The notes under the pieces are model-generated. The model searched no databases. It saw only the letters and a program-made list of their open reading frames with translations, and had not been told where the DNA came from. Of a DNA stretch of 61,529 bases, positions 1-10,203 are shown piece after piece (the first letter of the stretch is position 1; the number at the start of each line of letters is the position of its first letter). A program made the translations under genes and the position numbers. The DNA comes from a virus: IMG/VR virus record IMGVR_UViG_3300030098_003632, positions 1 to 61,529 of that record; one strand, 5' to 3'.

Positions 1-3
1 TCA

Positions 4-897
4 ATGTCAATTTTACCAGGAACAGGCTTTGGGAGTGGCCGAGGTTGGTGGAATCCACCAATAAATGGACGAAGAAACCCCGGAACAATTATTCCTACTA
101 CTGGTTCGGAAACGCCAACGACAACTCAGCCGACGGAAGAAATACCAACGGCAGAGACTCCCGAGCCAGCTGAGCCAGCTGAGGTTGTTCCACCTCCTGT
201 ATTTTCCGTGTCAACAACCTGGAAGCCTGAGCATAGAAATTATTTTCCAGAAGGCGAGTCCCAGATGCAGAAGAACTGGGCTGTTGCCGAAGCCGCAAGC
301 AACGCAGGTAACCCTGCGATGAACGTGGCTAACATGAACCGTGCTGGTATGAGCTTGGCAAGTCCTAGATATGCCTACGAAAGAGACGCTCAATCAGCTG
401 CTAGAGATTATGGCATGGCTGATGCTATGGTTCAGACAGACTATGCAAACCAACAAGCGGAAAGAGCATACGAGCTTCAAGCAAGGCTAGCTCAAGCTGA
501 AGAGTTTAGTAGAATAGACGACTGGATGCGAGGAAGATACCAGCAGCAAAACCTATACGACTTGGGAATGAAGGGGGTTTATGCAAACTACCTTAACGAT
601 CAAGTCACTAACTACCTTGCTCGTCAGGGAATGCTTCAGAATCTTTTAGGTAGCTTGATGGGCATGGGGACTAATATGATGGGTAGTATGATGCCGAGTA
701 TGGGCGGTATGGGTATGCCTTCATTCCCTGATTTTGGCGGCATGTTTGGTGGCGGTGGCGGATTAGGCGGCGGCCTAGGCGGCGGACTTGGCGGTGGGTG
801 GATGGCACAGAGCAACCAAGGAACTAGGGCTTTAGGTGGAAATCCAGGAACTGGTGTGTTTTCTCAAGTAGACCCTAACAGGTTTTATGATTGGTAA
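4..897 (+). CDS. Glycine-rich virion-type protein (copy 1)
   Basis: I do not recognise a family. The 297-residue protein has a Thr/Pro/Glu-rich N-terminal third (tandem PAE units near residues 54-60), an Ala/Gln/Arg-rich helical middle (about 90-200) and a Met/Gly-rich C-terminal part ending in GGGLGG repeats (about 215-265). It lies between the 1151-residue and 2682-residue virion-type genes if the molecule is circular, so a structural or assembly role is inferred. A second, slightly diverged and truncated copy sits at the other end of the window. The copy at 60728 is preceded by AAAGGTGA, a good ribosome site, which supports this start. Confidence 0.7.
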   Translation: MSILPGTGFGSGRGWWNPPINGRRNPGTIIPTTGSETPTTTQPTEEIPTAETPEPAEPAEVVPPPVFSVSTTWKPEHRNYFPEGESQMQKNWAVAEAASNAGNPAMNVANMNRAGMSLASPRYAYERDAQSAARDYGMADAMVQTDYANQQAERAYELQARLAQAEEFSRIDDWMRGRYQQQNLYDLGMKGVYANYLNDQVTNYLARQGMLQNLLGSLMGMGTNMMGSMMPSMGGMGMPSFPDFGGMFGGGGGLGGGLGGGLGGGWMAQSNQGTRALGGNPGTGVFSQVDPNRFYDW

Positions 898-901
898 TTA
901 G

Positions 902-3900
902 ATGAGTGACGATTTAACAGCAAGAAGGCTACAGGCTGAGGCAAAGTTAGACTCAGCTAGAATGAAGGCTCTGTATGTAGGTCAGATAATGATCTACGAA
1001 GAAATGCTGCGCATGAACACGGCTTTTGCGCTGAGTGAATCTACTGCAGAAGGATTGAAGCCTAATAGCCCTGAGAATGCTAAGCGACTGCTGAATTTAA
1101 TTAGTCCAGAATTCCCTCCAGAAAGAAATGTTGGAGGCGCTAAGGTAAGAATAGGCAAAACTGATGACTTACCTATCTACGACACAAGAAACGTAGATGC
1201 AAAGGTCGATGGCAGGCTCACTAGGCTAAGGTCTAAGGCGGGTGTGCCTGGCGATCAGAGCGCATATTATCTAGCCACAGAAGATAGCCTCAAACGGTAT
1301 GTAGAATCTCTTGAGGAAACTCTTTCTCAAGTAGATGTTTCAGGGGCACAACAAACAACCCGCAAGGGTCGCCGCGTCACAAATCGCTATGCCACGCCTG
1401 CTAATCTACCGGCTGAAGTAATCTATCAGGCAATCCTTGACCCGCGTGTTGGCTTGGATATGGTCAGGGAAGGGAAGAACCTTGCAGCACAAGCCACTCG
1501 TGTTAGAAAGCAAGGCAATCTTGCCCAAGCGAATGAACTGGAATCTTCATCACAGTCACTGATAGACCTTGGAACTCAGATACTCGACTTGCGTGGCTAT
1601 GCAAGCCTAGCAGAAGGTGCGCCAGCACAGATAGGGACTGAAGAGTTTGAAGGCCTAGGGGTTGGAACAGAAAGAGATATTGAACTTGGTCTGTTTGTAG
1701 AGAAAGACATTGAAAAGGACATAGATGGCAATTATTACAAAGCAGGAGAAACGAGCAATCCTCAGGGAGCTGGCCGAGCAAGGCGAGTAATAAAGCCTAA
1801 CAATTACGAGTTCCAAGGATTCTTTAATGGGATAAATTCCCTAACAGACTACGAAACATTTAATTTTGACACGGCAGAATCCCAAGGGGCTCTAGAAGGG
1901 GTCGATCCTTTAGCAGCAGGGGATGCACAGTTTGCCCTGAATACTGCTGTGAATAATTATTTTGGTACTGACATTGCGACTGCAGTCGAGATGGCAAACC
2001 AGATGAGATATTGGGAGCTTAAGGAAGAAGGCAGAATCTCTAAAGATATGACCTTCCAGCAATGGATTAATCTTCCTAATGACGTTCCTTTTGATATTCA
2101 GCCATTCAGCACAAGTATGCAGGGTGTGAAGCAGATGTTGCTGAATGACGAAAGTTTCGTTCAGGAATATGATACGTTTGAAAACTTCTTAGAGCAGCAG
2201 GGCGTTACTGCAGATTTTGAAGCCCAAAAAGATATTACACCAGAGACTATTGAGCGAATTGCAATCGAGCGAATTCGACAGTCTTTAAGTCGTGGTAATA
2301 TCCAGCGAATGATTCAAAACGCCTCAGTCAGCATGAAAAATCCAACTGGGGAGTACGCCACTCTAAAGGCAGTCAAGAGGGCAGGGCCAGTAGACCCAAT
2401 GGGGAATCAGACGGAAGTTGAGATAGGCACCTTCCGGGATGTAATCAACGCAGCAAGGAGAAAGTATTTTGTTGACGAGGGAAGTCAGCTCGATGTCACA
2501 GATTCTGAAGTTACTGATGCAGCAAACCGCCTTAAAGAACTCGGCGTATTTGATGTAGGGCTTGGGGAGTCAACGGTTACACGCAGGCAGGTTAGCCCAC
2601 TTAGCAAGGACGGGACAGAGCTTCTTAAGACTATATATCGCCAAAAAAGAATAAATAAAATTGAGACCAGGGATGATGTCAGCAAGTTACTTACTGCTGT
2701 AGAAGCCGAGCTCTCAGGGCCACAACGTAAAGCCTTAAAGGCAGAATTAAAAAACTTCTCCCAGGAAGTGATAAATGCTCTCAGGGTAATTGTTTCTGCC
2801 TATCGAACAGACAAATCGTCTAAAGGCCTGAAAGCCTCCAGTCTTTCAGGGAAGGAAAAGACCGCCTTAAGTAGGATTGCTGGACAGTATAAGCATGAGA
2901 ATCAGGTTAGCATCCGCAGTACCACGGCTTCTGAGCAAGTCACAAAGAACCTAAAGAGAATTGAAAAGGGAGTCGCCAAGGAAGAAAGCAAGGCAAGGTA
3001 TAAGCCAACTCGACCCCAACTTCCACCCACTACTACTGCAGAGGCGCAGACTTTATTCGATTCCTTAAGGCGATTACAAAGCCAAGAGCAAGAAATCATT
3101 AACAGGCTAAACGCTCTTGAAGATACCCCTGAAACAAAGAAAGAAAGAAAGGCTTTAGTTGACCAAAAGAGACTGCTATCAAAGCAGATAAAGTCTCGGG
3201 CAGGAGAAATCAAAAAAACGGCAACAGGGATAGCTCAGAGGACTGGTGCCGGAGTCCTCCCCACCCCTAAAGCAGCTACCGGAGTAGAGCCTACTAGAGA
3301 CCCAACAAAATTGCGCACTCCAGGGCAGTCAGTCGCAAGGCAGAGAGACCAGACTGGAGAAAGAGCTGAAGTCATTGACGGAAGACTTGCTATCGTGCAA
3401 GATGTTGAGGCTGCGCAGGCAAGAGGACAGGAACCTATAATAGCAGAAGGGCATGACCTTCAAATGCTTGAGGTAACGGCTGCCGAAAAAGCCCGGAAAA
3501 CACAAGAGTGGAGAAAGGAAATTGGCAAGCGCACCACTCAGGAACAGTCCATTAGAAATATTCTTGATACGACTGACCTTGACAGTTGGGACGTTGCTTT
3601 AGAAGAACGTGAAGCACAAGAAGCACTTAAAGAAGTTGAAAGAGGACAAGTTGGCAGCAGGACTCCTAGCTGGGATCCAGAAATAGCTCCCAATGAACCT
3701 CTACGGATTGTAGATGGCAAAGTGGTTCCTTTCGACCGCATAGTAGAAATAAGGGGAAGCAGAACTTCTCCTTACGAAGGCTTGTCTGTGATTATTAGTT
3801 CTGAAGCAGGCTTTGGAATTAACCAAGCGAAGATGGCTGGCTTTACTGAGCCAGGAGTAGACACTGGAGGTTTCAGTGGCGGCGATCAGTTAGCAGGATT

Positions 3901-6900
3901 CTACGGTGCAAGTCAAATTACAACAGAGACTAGGAATGAATTCCTAGAGGCAAATCCTTCACGCAGAAATGCCTCTGATAGAGACATAGCACAATGGTCA
4001 AACGCTGGAATTGCAGAAGCCACTCTTTCTTTAGGCGGGGGTAATCCAACTGCAATCGCAAACGCCAGTAATCATGTACCTAACAATAGTCCTGAGCAGG
4101 CAGCTCAGTATATTATCGACCACAATATTAAAGTCCTTAATATTGATGAAGCAAGAGACATATCTGAAGGCATTAGCAATAAAGGGGAGCAAGCCGAGCT
4201 ATTCCTCAGTGAAATGTTTGGCATACTTGAGCAACGAGGCGCATTAAATCCTCTCACTAGACAGGGCGGGGACGCATGGACAGATGCAACTAAACAGAGA
4301 ACGATCGGTCGTCCTGTTCACAGGCTCGGCACAGTCGAAGTCAACATAGATGGCGTAGAGCAAAATGAATTTAAGGCGTTAAGTCCAAATGCCAAGTCAA
4401 GCATCGAAGTTGCTGTAGTATTTAGGCCTGCTGGAAAAGAACTTAAGCAAAAGAGTGTTCGGTTTACGAGCATGGCTAAAGCATTGACTTGGCTGACAGA
4501 GCAAGAGGCAACCACCAATGCTGACGGATTTGAAATTGATAACGAGCAGGCATTCGACCGCCTTGTTGATGGGTCTATTGCAGGTACCACTAACCCAGTC
4601 CCTGAAAACTTCAGTCAGGATGTATTAAATAATCTTATTAGAATCCAGGTCAGCAATGACACTGATTACCAAGGCGCCCTAAATGCAGCTGGCGACAGAC
4701 TAATTGTCTTTACTCACGACAAACGAGAACCTTCTTTCGGTGAAGTTGGATTTGCAAGCCCAAATAAATTCGCAACGGCGTTGGATCAGGCCGTTGAAGA
4801 AGGTAGGACATATGGCCAAGAGTTGGAAATACTAGAAGCACCGTCATCTGCGGGAACTGTATTTGAGACACAGCTAGAGGTTCCAGAGATTCCAATCCCG
4901 GCTGTGCAAGGGCCAGAGCAGAGGAAAAACCTCGACTCCATACGAAGAGGTAACATCGCAGCGCGTTTCTCCATAGACAGAAAAACAGTACCGAATTTAG
5001 TTCCCGGTATGGTGTTTAGGTTTGAAGGGACAGGAAGAGACTCAATCCTTGTCGTTGAAAATGTTAGTGCTGAGACAGGCAGCGTCGTAATAAGACCAGC
5101 TACTTCCGAAGAAAAAGTAAACATACAACGTGCACGAAGAACACTAAAGCCAATATCAGAACAGAATCTACACAGTGGCCCAGAACAAAGAGCTCTAAAG
5201 CGTGCTGCTGAACTTGAAGCAGATCCTAATGTTGAAGTCATCAGCCAAACTAAAGTCTCCCAAGAACAGAAAACCTTGTGGCAGCTGGTTAAAGAGAATG
5301 CAAAGAAAGGTAATGTTGGAGAGGCTTTCAGAAGAATTAAGTCAGCCTTAAGTTCTACTAAGTACACGCCAGAGCAGCAGGCAGCCTTCAGAAAATATAA
5401 TATCGACCAGCTTACAATCCCAGAACTCCAGACAGCACTGGCAGCTTATAGGGATAACGTGGAGATGACTCCAGAAAACAGAGAAGTCGTCGATTCTATT
5501 ATCAACCAGCCCACTATAACGCAAAGAGCCTCGACTAATGCAAAGGCTCTGCTTGCAAGTCTAGATGATTTCACCGAAGGAAGCACAAAAGAAAAAATTA
5601 TTGATGCCCTGGAGACATTCCGCAAAGCTAGTGCGGAAGGCTCTCAAAAATTCTTAGGGCTCTTTGGTCGTGCCCAGAATATTGACGATGAAGTATCTAG
5701 CCTTAGTGAAAGTCAGTGGAATGTTGTTGCCAAGTATGCACAAAATGCCGACCTTAATGCAAAGCAACGCCAAGGATTAAGGCAAGTCGCTGACTGGCTA
5801 GGTGGAAGAACTAGTAAGCCAAAGCCGCAAGTGCTAAGAAGCGTTCTTGATATTCCATATAACGATATTCCAGGCAACAGAAAGACAGCCTTCCTTAACG
5901 ACATGGAGAACGCCGTCCATGTTACTCCGCAGAAGGTAATAGCCATTCCTATTAGGCCAGGAATTGGTTCAACCACATACAAAGTCAAAGGAGTTGGACA
6001 ACCTCCTCGTACTGTTGACATTCCTAAGGGCAGGTCTGCTCAAGCACAGACTTATTTACAGTCCCTGTTTCCTGACGATGATATTTATTTCACGCAGCCT
6101 GTCGGTAGTGAGCGAGAAGCTAACGATCAGATGCAGACTATCACTCAGATGCAAGCTCAGGCAGTTGCACCTGCAGGTACAGACCCAGTGTCTCCGGGTA
6201 GCGCAGAGCCAGTAGCTCCTCAACCAACTAGCCCAATAGCTAAGAGTCAAACACGGTCAGTAGCACCTGCGCCTACACAGACTGTAGGACAGCCAGCGGC
6301 TACTCCCCAAGCTACAGTTATTAAGTCTGCTCAAGGCGAAATTCCAGTAGGTGGAACTCCAACAGAAAATGTTATCCGAAACCTAATGGGCGGACAAGAA
6401 ATTGAACCAGGTAGTCCTATACAAACTATCCGAGATCAACTGAATACTGTTAACAGAGATGGAGAATATAGTCCTGAACAGGTGGAAGAAGCGTTTCAGG
6501 CTGCTCGATACGCACAAAACACCGGACAGGAACACGATGCGGTTGTAGATGCCTTCTGGCAAACCATCGACGAAAGTGCTCCTGATGTAGAGCTAGTGGA
6601 AACAGAGACAGGAGCATCTGTGCCACGGAATACTGGAAGAGGGCCCTTTGGCCAGGGCAGGGATTATGTCAAACCACTCCGCCGCCCTGAAGACATGACT
6701 GGTCAAACTGAGCCTGATCCACAAGATACTACACAAACAACCACCGATACCACTGCCGCTAAAACCTACCCAATTCCAGGGTCAGGATCAGCGACAGGGG
6801 CAGAGATGTTTGTTGACGATGAATTCCAGCCAAACACAAATGTATATGAAGATGATAAAGTCTTCTTCCCAACAGGTGGCATACCGCAGGCATCCGCTGG

Positions 6901-8950
6901 TGGATATCCAGCAACTGGCATGGACGAGGAAGGAACTGTTGACCAGCAAGCAGAGAAAGCAAAAGAGCTGGAAAAAGCTGGTGGCAAACGCGGCATAATA
7001 AGAACTGCCGCTGGCATTTATAAGCAGGCAGTTCCCGGAGTTGGTCTTGGTGATGCGGGCGCTCTTTATACTGGCGGTTATATCGAACGATGGAATAAGC
7101 TATTTCCTGATTGGGCTGAGGGCAAGAGAGATATTAATTTAGCTGACATTCAGCCAGATGATGGTAGTAGACCTGAATTCTCAGATGTCGTTGGCGTTCT
7201 TCGTATGGGTAATCATATCGACGATGAGCAGGCTGGATGGCTAGTTAAAATGGAAGGCCTTATTAAGAGAGATCTAGAACTAGGAAAATTCCCTGCTGCT
7301 AAACAGCATCCATATTGGGGTCATATTCGTGCGAAGTTACACGACTGGTCAGCACCAGAAGTTGAAGATGGCCCACGAAAATTCTATCTTTGGGAAGATC
7401 TTGATCTTAACGATGCTAATGTTCGGGAAGGTGCAATAGCACAGGCTCGAACCTTAGATGTTACCGGAAGAACTTTAGGAAGAAAGTACGATCCAGCTTC
7501 CTATCTTGAAGGAAAGCATTTATGGATGGTTCCGGGCTGGACAGATTTCACTAAGCACGCTGTAAGCGGTGAGAGATTTTACGATTCACTCCAATCCTCC
7601 CTGCTGTATGCAACAAAAGGAGGAGCGATTAGGAAGGGAACACAGTTATTTAGAAAGTTAAGAGGAGTTGCAAAGGCAGCTAAAGGGCTTAAGGGCTTTG
7701 GTGGAAAAGTGGTTGGTGGCACCGGATCAGCTCTCGGTACGATTATGCAAGGTGCTCACCAGTTATCGTACTGGATGGAGGATGCTGCACTAGCATTCGA
7801 TGGAGCCGCAGGATCTCAAACATTCAGAGAGGCTGCTGGAGTTCGTCCTCTTAAGATTGAGAATAAAGCAGTTGAATTCAGGCAAAGGCCAGAAGCCTAT
7901 ATACAGGCAAAGCAGTTTATTGAAAACAACACAGACACAAACGGTAATTTTTCAAGCGAAGAACGTGCAACTCAGTTCCAAAACCTTCTTTATGATGGGG
8001 TTCCATACTCTGATGTCATGGTCTGGGATCTCCACCACACACACAGAGACGGAGAGAATGAGGGAACTCCTCTGCCTCAGCAAGACAAGTTTATCCAGAA
8101 TAGGTTCACGGGAACAAGAATACCTTTGTCTCGAATAGAGCAAATGTATATCCATAACTATGAAGATAAGTGGCTCAATTTCTCAGCTCAATTAACTGGC
8201 CTTCGTTCGATTAAAGCTCTCCAGAAAGTAGATAGAAGAGGAGAAGAAACCGGAGAACAGATATTAACAAATGCAGAACTATCTGAAGCTGAAGCTGCAC
8301 TAAGATCCCTGCCTTCATTTACCCAAGATGAGTTAGAAGGCTGGAGTATAGGCACACCTAGAAGAACTGCTTGGACAAGTCCTCCTGTTAGCCGCCCCGT
8401 CACGCCACCAGCCGGCAGCTGGGGTTCAGCAACTGAGTTCGTTCAGAACTGGCAGGAAGAAATGGTTGGCGGTGGTATTAGAGATGCCTTTGGGAACCTG
8501 CTTGGCGACTGGGACTTCATGGGAGACTGGGGAACTGGCGCCAAAGAAGGGATTGATCGAGGCCAGCTTGGTGATGGGTTAGGCGGGGAATTAACTTCAA
8601 GATCAATTACATACTATCCACGACATAAGAACCAAAGATCCAGAGCTTCCTTGGCTCCAGCCGCAAATGTTGGAGAGCAGCTTGGGGGAGCAGTATCTAC
8701 CGTAGTCAATCCTATAGCTAGGGAATTAGGTTTCTCTGGTTTTGGGTACCACTCAGCAGAAGATATGTCTCATGTGGATATTAAACAAAACATAGCGGAG
8801 CTACCTGAAAGTCCTTCGTTTCTCTATCCTGACTATTCTAGGGAAGAAGCCGAGCAAAGATCTTGGATGTACAGGAATTCAGGTGGTTTAATACAATCAA
8901 ACTATATGCTTCCAAGTCAGTTAGCACCTCCTCCAGAATGGGGACAATAA
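902..8950 (+). CDS. Giant virion-type protein, 2682 aa
   Basis: This is the largest gene in the window. I recognise no enzymatic domain with confidence. The first half is mainly charged and helix-rich with long Lys/Glu/Arg/Gln stretches. Residues about 1740-1960 are a Pro/Thr/Gln/Ala-rich, probably disordered linker. The last third contains a Gly/Ala/Lys-rich stretch (about 2235-2290) that could contact membrane. Such proteins in podovirus-like genomes are usually internal ejection proteins or polyvalent proteins delivered with the DNA; that role is inferred from size and position only. It starts five bases after the 297-residue gene and is followed at three bases by the next gene, so it is in the same operon. 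A region near residues 960-1050 might hide a lysozyme-like fold, but I see no diagnostic motif. Confidence 0.85.
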   Translation: MSDDLTARRLQAEAKLDSARMKALYVGQIMIYEEMLRMNTAFALSESTAEGLKPNSPENAKRLLNLISPEFPPERNVGGAKVRIGKTDDLPIYDTRNVDAKVDGRLTRLRSKAGVPGDQSAYYLATEDSLKRYVESLEETLSQVDVSGAQQTTRKGRRVTNRYATPANLPAEVIYQAILDPRVGLDMVREGKNLAAQATRVRKQGNLAQANELESSSQSLIDLGTQILDLRGYASLAEGAPAQIGTEEFEGLGVGTERDIELGLFVEKDIEKDIDGNYYKAGETSNPQGAGRARRVIKPNNYEFQGFFNGINSLTDYETFNFDTAESQGALEGVDPLAAGDAQFALNTAVNNYFGTDIATAVEMANQMRYWELKEEGRISKDMTFQQWINLPNDVPFDIQPFSTSMQGVKQMLLNDESFVQEYDTFENFLEQQGVTADFEAQKDITPETIERIAIERIRQSLSRGNIQRMIQNASVSMKNPTGEYATLKAVKRAGPVDPMGNQTEVEIGTFRDVINAARRKYFVDEGSQLDVTDSEVTDAANRLKELGVFDVGLGESTVTRRQVSPLSKDGTELLKTIYRQKRINKIETRDDVSKLLTAVEAELSGPQRKALKAELKNFSQEVINALRVIVSAYRTDKSSKGLKASSLSGKEKTALSRIAGQYKHENQVSIRSTTASEQVTKNLKRIEKGVAKEESKARYKPTRPQLPPTTTAEAQTLFDSLRRLQSQEQEIINRLNALEDTPETKKERKALVDQKRLLSKQIKSRAGEIKKTATGIAQRTGAGVLPTPKAATGVEPTRDPTKLRTPGQSVARQRDQTGERAEVIDGRLAIVQDVEAAQARGQEPIIAEGHDLQMLEVTAAEKARKTQEWRKEIGKRTTQEQSIRNILDTTDLDSWDVALEEREAQEALKEVERGQVGSRTPSWDPEIAPNEPLRIVDGKVVPFDRIVEIRGSRTSPYEGLSVIISSEAGFGINQAKMAGFTEPGVDTGGFSGGDQLAGFYGASQITTETRNEFLEANPSRRNASDRDIAQWSNAGIAEATLSLGGGNPTAIANASNHVPNNSPEQAAQYIIDHNIKVLNIDEARDISEGISNKGEQAELFLSEMFGILEQRGALNPLTRQGGDAWTDATKQRTIGRPVHRLGTVEVNIDGVEQNEFKALSPNAKSSIEVAVVFRPAGKELKQKSVRFTSMAKALTWLTEQEATTNADGFEIDNEQAFDRLVDGSIAGTTNPVPENFSQDVLNNLIRIQVSNDTDYQGALNAAGDRLIVFTHDKREPSFGEVGFASPNKFATALDQAVEEGRTYGQELEILEAPSSAGTVFETQLEVPEIPIPAVQGPEQRKNLDSIRRGNIAARFSIDRKTVPNLVPGMVFRFEGTGRDSILVVENVSAETGSVVIRPATSEEKVNIQRARRTLKPISEQNLHSGPEQRALKRAAELEADPNVEVISQTKVSQEQKTLWQLVKENAKKGNVGEAFRRIKSALSSTKYTPEQQAAFRKYNIDQLTIPELQTALAAYRDNVEMTPENREVVDSIINQPTITQRASTNAKALLASLDDFTEGSTKEKIIDALETFRKASAEGSQKFLGLFGRAQNIDDEVSSLSESQWNVVAKYAQNADLNAKQRQGLRQVADWLGGRTSKPKPQVLRSVLDIPYNDIPGNRKTAFLNDMENAVHVTPQKVIAIPIRPGIGSTTYKVKGVGQPPRTVDIPKGRSAQAQTYLQSLFPDDDIYFTQPVGSEREANDQMQTITQMQAQAVAPAGTDPVSPGSAEPVAPQPTSPIAKSQTRSVAPAPTQTVGQPAATPQATVIKSAQGEIPVGGTPTENVIRNLMGGQEIEPGSPIQTIRDQLNTVNRDGEYSPEQVEEAFQAARYAQNTGQEHDAVVDAFWQTIDESAPDVELVETETGASVPRNTGRGPFGQGRDYVKPLRRPEDMTGQTEPDPQDTTQTTTDTTAAKTYPIPGSGSATGAEMFVDDEFQPNTNVYEDDKVFFPTGGIPQASAGGYPATGMDEEGTVDQQAEKAKELEKAGGKRGIIRTAAGIYKQAVPGVGLGDAGALYTGGYIERWNKLFPDWAEGKRDINLADIQPDDGSRPEFSDVVGVLRMGNHIDDEQAGWLVKMEGLIKRDLELGKFPAAKQHPYWGHIRAKLHDWSAPEVEDGPRKFYLWEDLDLNDANVREGAIAQARTLDVTGRTLGRKYDPASYLEGKHLWMVPGWTDFTKHAVSGERFYDSLQSSLLYATKGGAIRKGTQLFRKLRGVAKAAKGLKGFGGKVVGGTGSALGTIMQGAHQLSYWMEDAALAFDGAAGSQTFREAAGVRPLKIENKAVEFRQRPEAYIQAKQFIENNTDTNGNFSSEERATQFQNLLYDGVPYSDVMVWDLHHTHRDGENEGTPLPQQDKFIQNRFTGTRIPLSRIEQMYIHNYEDKWLNFSAQLTGLRSIKALQKVDRRGEETGEQILTNAELSEAEAALRSLPSFTQDELEGWSIGTPRRTAWTSPPVSRPVTPPAGSWGSATEFVQNWQEEMVGGGIRDAFGNLLGDWDFMGDWGTGAKEGIDRGQLGDGLGGELTSRSITYYPRHKNQRSRASLAPAANVGEQLGGAVSTVVNPIARELGFSGFGYHSAEDMSHVDIKQNIAELPESPSFLYPDYSREEAEQRSWMYRNSGGLIQSNYMLPSQLAPPPEWGQ

Positions 8951-8953
8951 AAA

Positions 8954-10198
8954 ATGCCAATAGAATTTCCACAAATCCCAATGATGGGTACTCATGGCCA
9001 AATGTCACCTACTCCCGGTGAGCAGCTAGTTCAGCAGATGGAAGAGCCGGAAGAAGATAAACCGACACCTCCTCCTGAATATAAACCTGTTACCGGAGCA
9101 GGGACTATAGGGCAGGGAGTTCCTATACCGGCTAGGGGTGCTGCACGTCCAGAGACATCGGACGGCTCTCTTAAAATAAATGTCCACCCTAGGCATGTAC
9201 CTAAGCAAGTTCTGCCAGGCACAACAAATAGGGCGCCAAAGACGCAGGCTGAAGTGGCTATGGCATTGTCAATGTCCGCCAACGACGGCTCAGGAATTCC
9301 TCAAGATTTAATTTATTACGCATTCCAAAACAAAGGACTAAATCCTCAAGCTGCAGCAAACATGGTTAAGAGGATCTCTAAAAACTTCACCCCGGATCAA
9401 TGGGGGAACCTTGCCGCGCAATGGGGATACTCGGCTCAACAGCTGGGCGGCGAATCCAGAATGGATTTAGATAAGGTTAATTCCTGGGCAGATAAAATAT
9501 TAAAAAGTAAAAAAGTAATTAAACAGGGCCCATGGAAAGGCTGGACACAAGCAGATGTGTACCAGATGAATCAAACTAGAAAGCCTCCCCAAGACTGGGC
9601 TCCTGCTGCAAGAGAACAGGTGCAATCTAATTGGAGAACACAGGCATTCGTTCCTTTGCAGAATGCAATCCAAAGTGGCGACAACCCTAGAGTTCAGGCT
9701 GAGCTTAATAGGTTAAGAATTATGGGCTTTGGAAATCCTACCCAGATTCTTAACAACGAAATCTTAATTAAGAATCTAACTTCTAAAGCCGATACCAGTA
9801 AAGAAGATTTTACTATGGCTCAGAATAAGATTAAATTATTTGCCGAGAACTACGCAACGCAAAACCCAGCGGCTAAAATACTTAGTCAGTTACAGTTTGA
9901 TCCGAACTCAAAAACCGGGAATAACTATTATATTTGGGATGGGCCAAGAGATCAGCAAGGAAATGTCATCCCAGAAACAGCTAAACAAATCTACATCCCC
10001 GAACAGGAACGCTTACGATTACTTGCAGAAGGCGATAAAGCCCTTAAGCACTTCATGGAAAGCGATCCATATTTACAGAAGTTCTTTACAAGGTATCCAA
10101 ACTACAGGGAATACTTCGAGCGACCGCCCGCTTATCAAAGCAATGTATTAGATGATATAGGGCCGGGCGATGACATTGCTCCACCAGCAGGGCGGTAA
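8954..10198 (+). CDS. Virion-type protein with Pro-rich N terminus, 414 aa
   Basis: The family is not recognised. The N-terminal 60 residues are Pro/Glu-rich and carry the motif MGTHGQMSPT, closely matched by MGTHGPISPT in the gene at 33059. The remainder is a mixed, mostly helical soluble protein without signal peptide or membrane segment. It sits between two very large virion-type genes with three- and five-base gaps, so it is cotranscribed with them. A structural or assembly role is inferred from context. The start codon follows the previous stop directly, without a strong ribosome site, which suggests translational coupling. Confidence 0.75.
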   Translation: MPIEFPQIPMMGTHGQMSPTPGEQLVQQMEEPEEDKPTPPPEYKPVTGAGTIGQGVPIPARGAARPETSDGSLKINVHPRHVPKQVLPGTTNRAPKTQAEVAMALSMSANDGSGIPQDLIYYAFQNKGLNPQAAANMVKRISKNFTPDQWGNLAAQWGYSAQQLGGESRMDLDKVNSWADKILKSKKVIKQGPWKGWTQADVYQMNQTRKPPQDWAPAAREQVQSNWRTQAFVPLQNAIQSGDNPRVQAELNRLRIMGFGNPTQILNNEILIKNLTSKADTSKEDFTMAQNKIKLFAENYATQNPAAKILSQLQFDPNSKTGNNYYIWDGPRDQQGNVIPETAKQIYIPEQERLRLLAEGDKALKHFMESDPYLQKFFTRYPNYREYFERPPAYQSNVLDDIGPGDDIAPPAGR

Positions 10199-10203
10199 TA
10201 CTT

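Noticed and set aside
4786-5367. A 193-codon frame antisense to the giant gene
   Set aside because: Composition is typical of an antisense shadow (Ser/Leu/Thr/Phe-rich), with no ribosome site, inside a clearly coding region.
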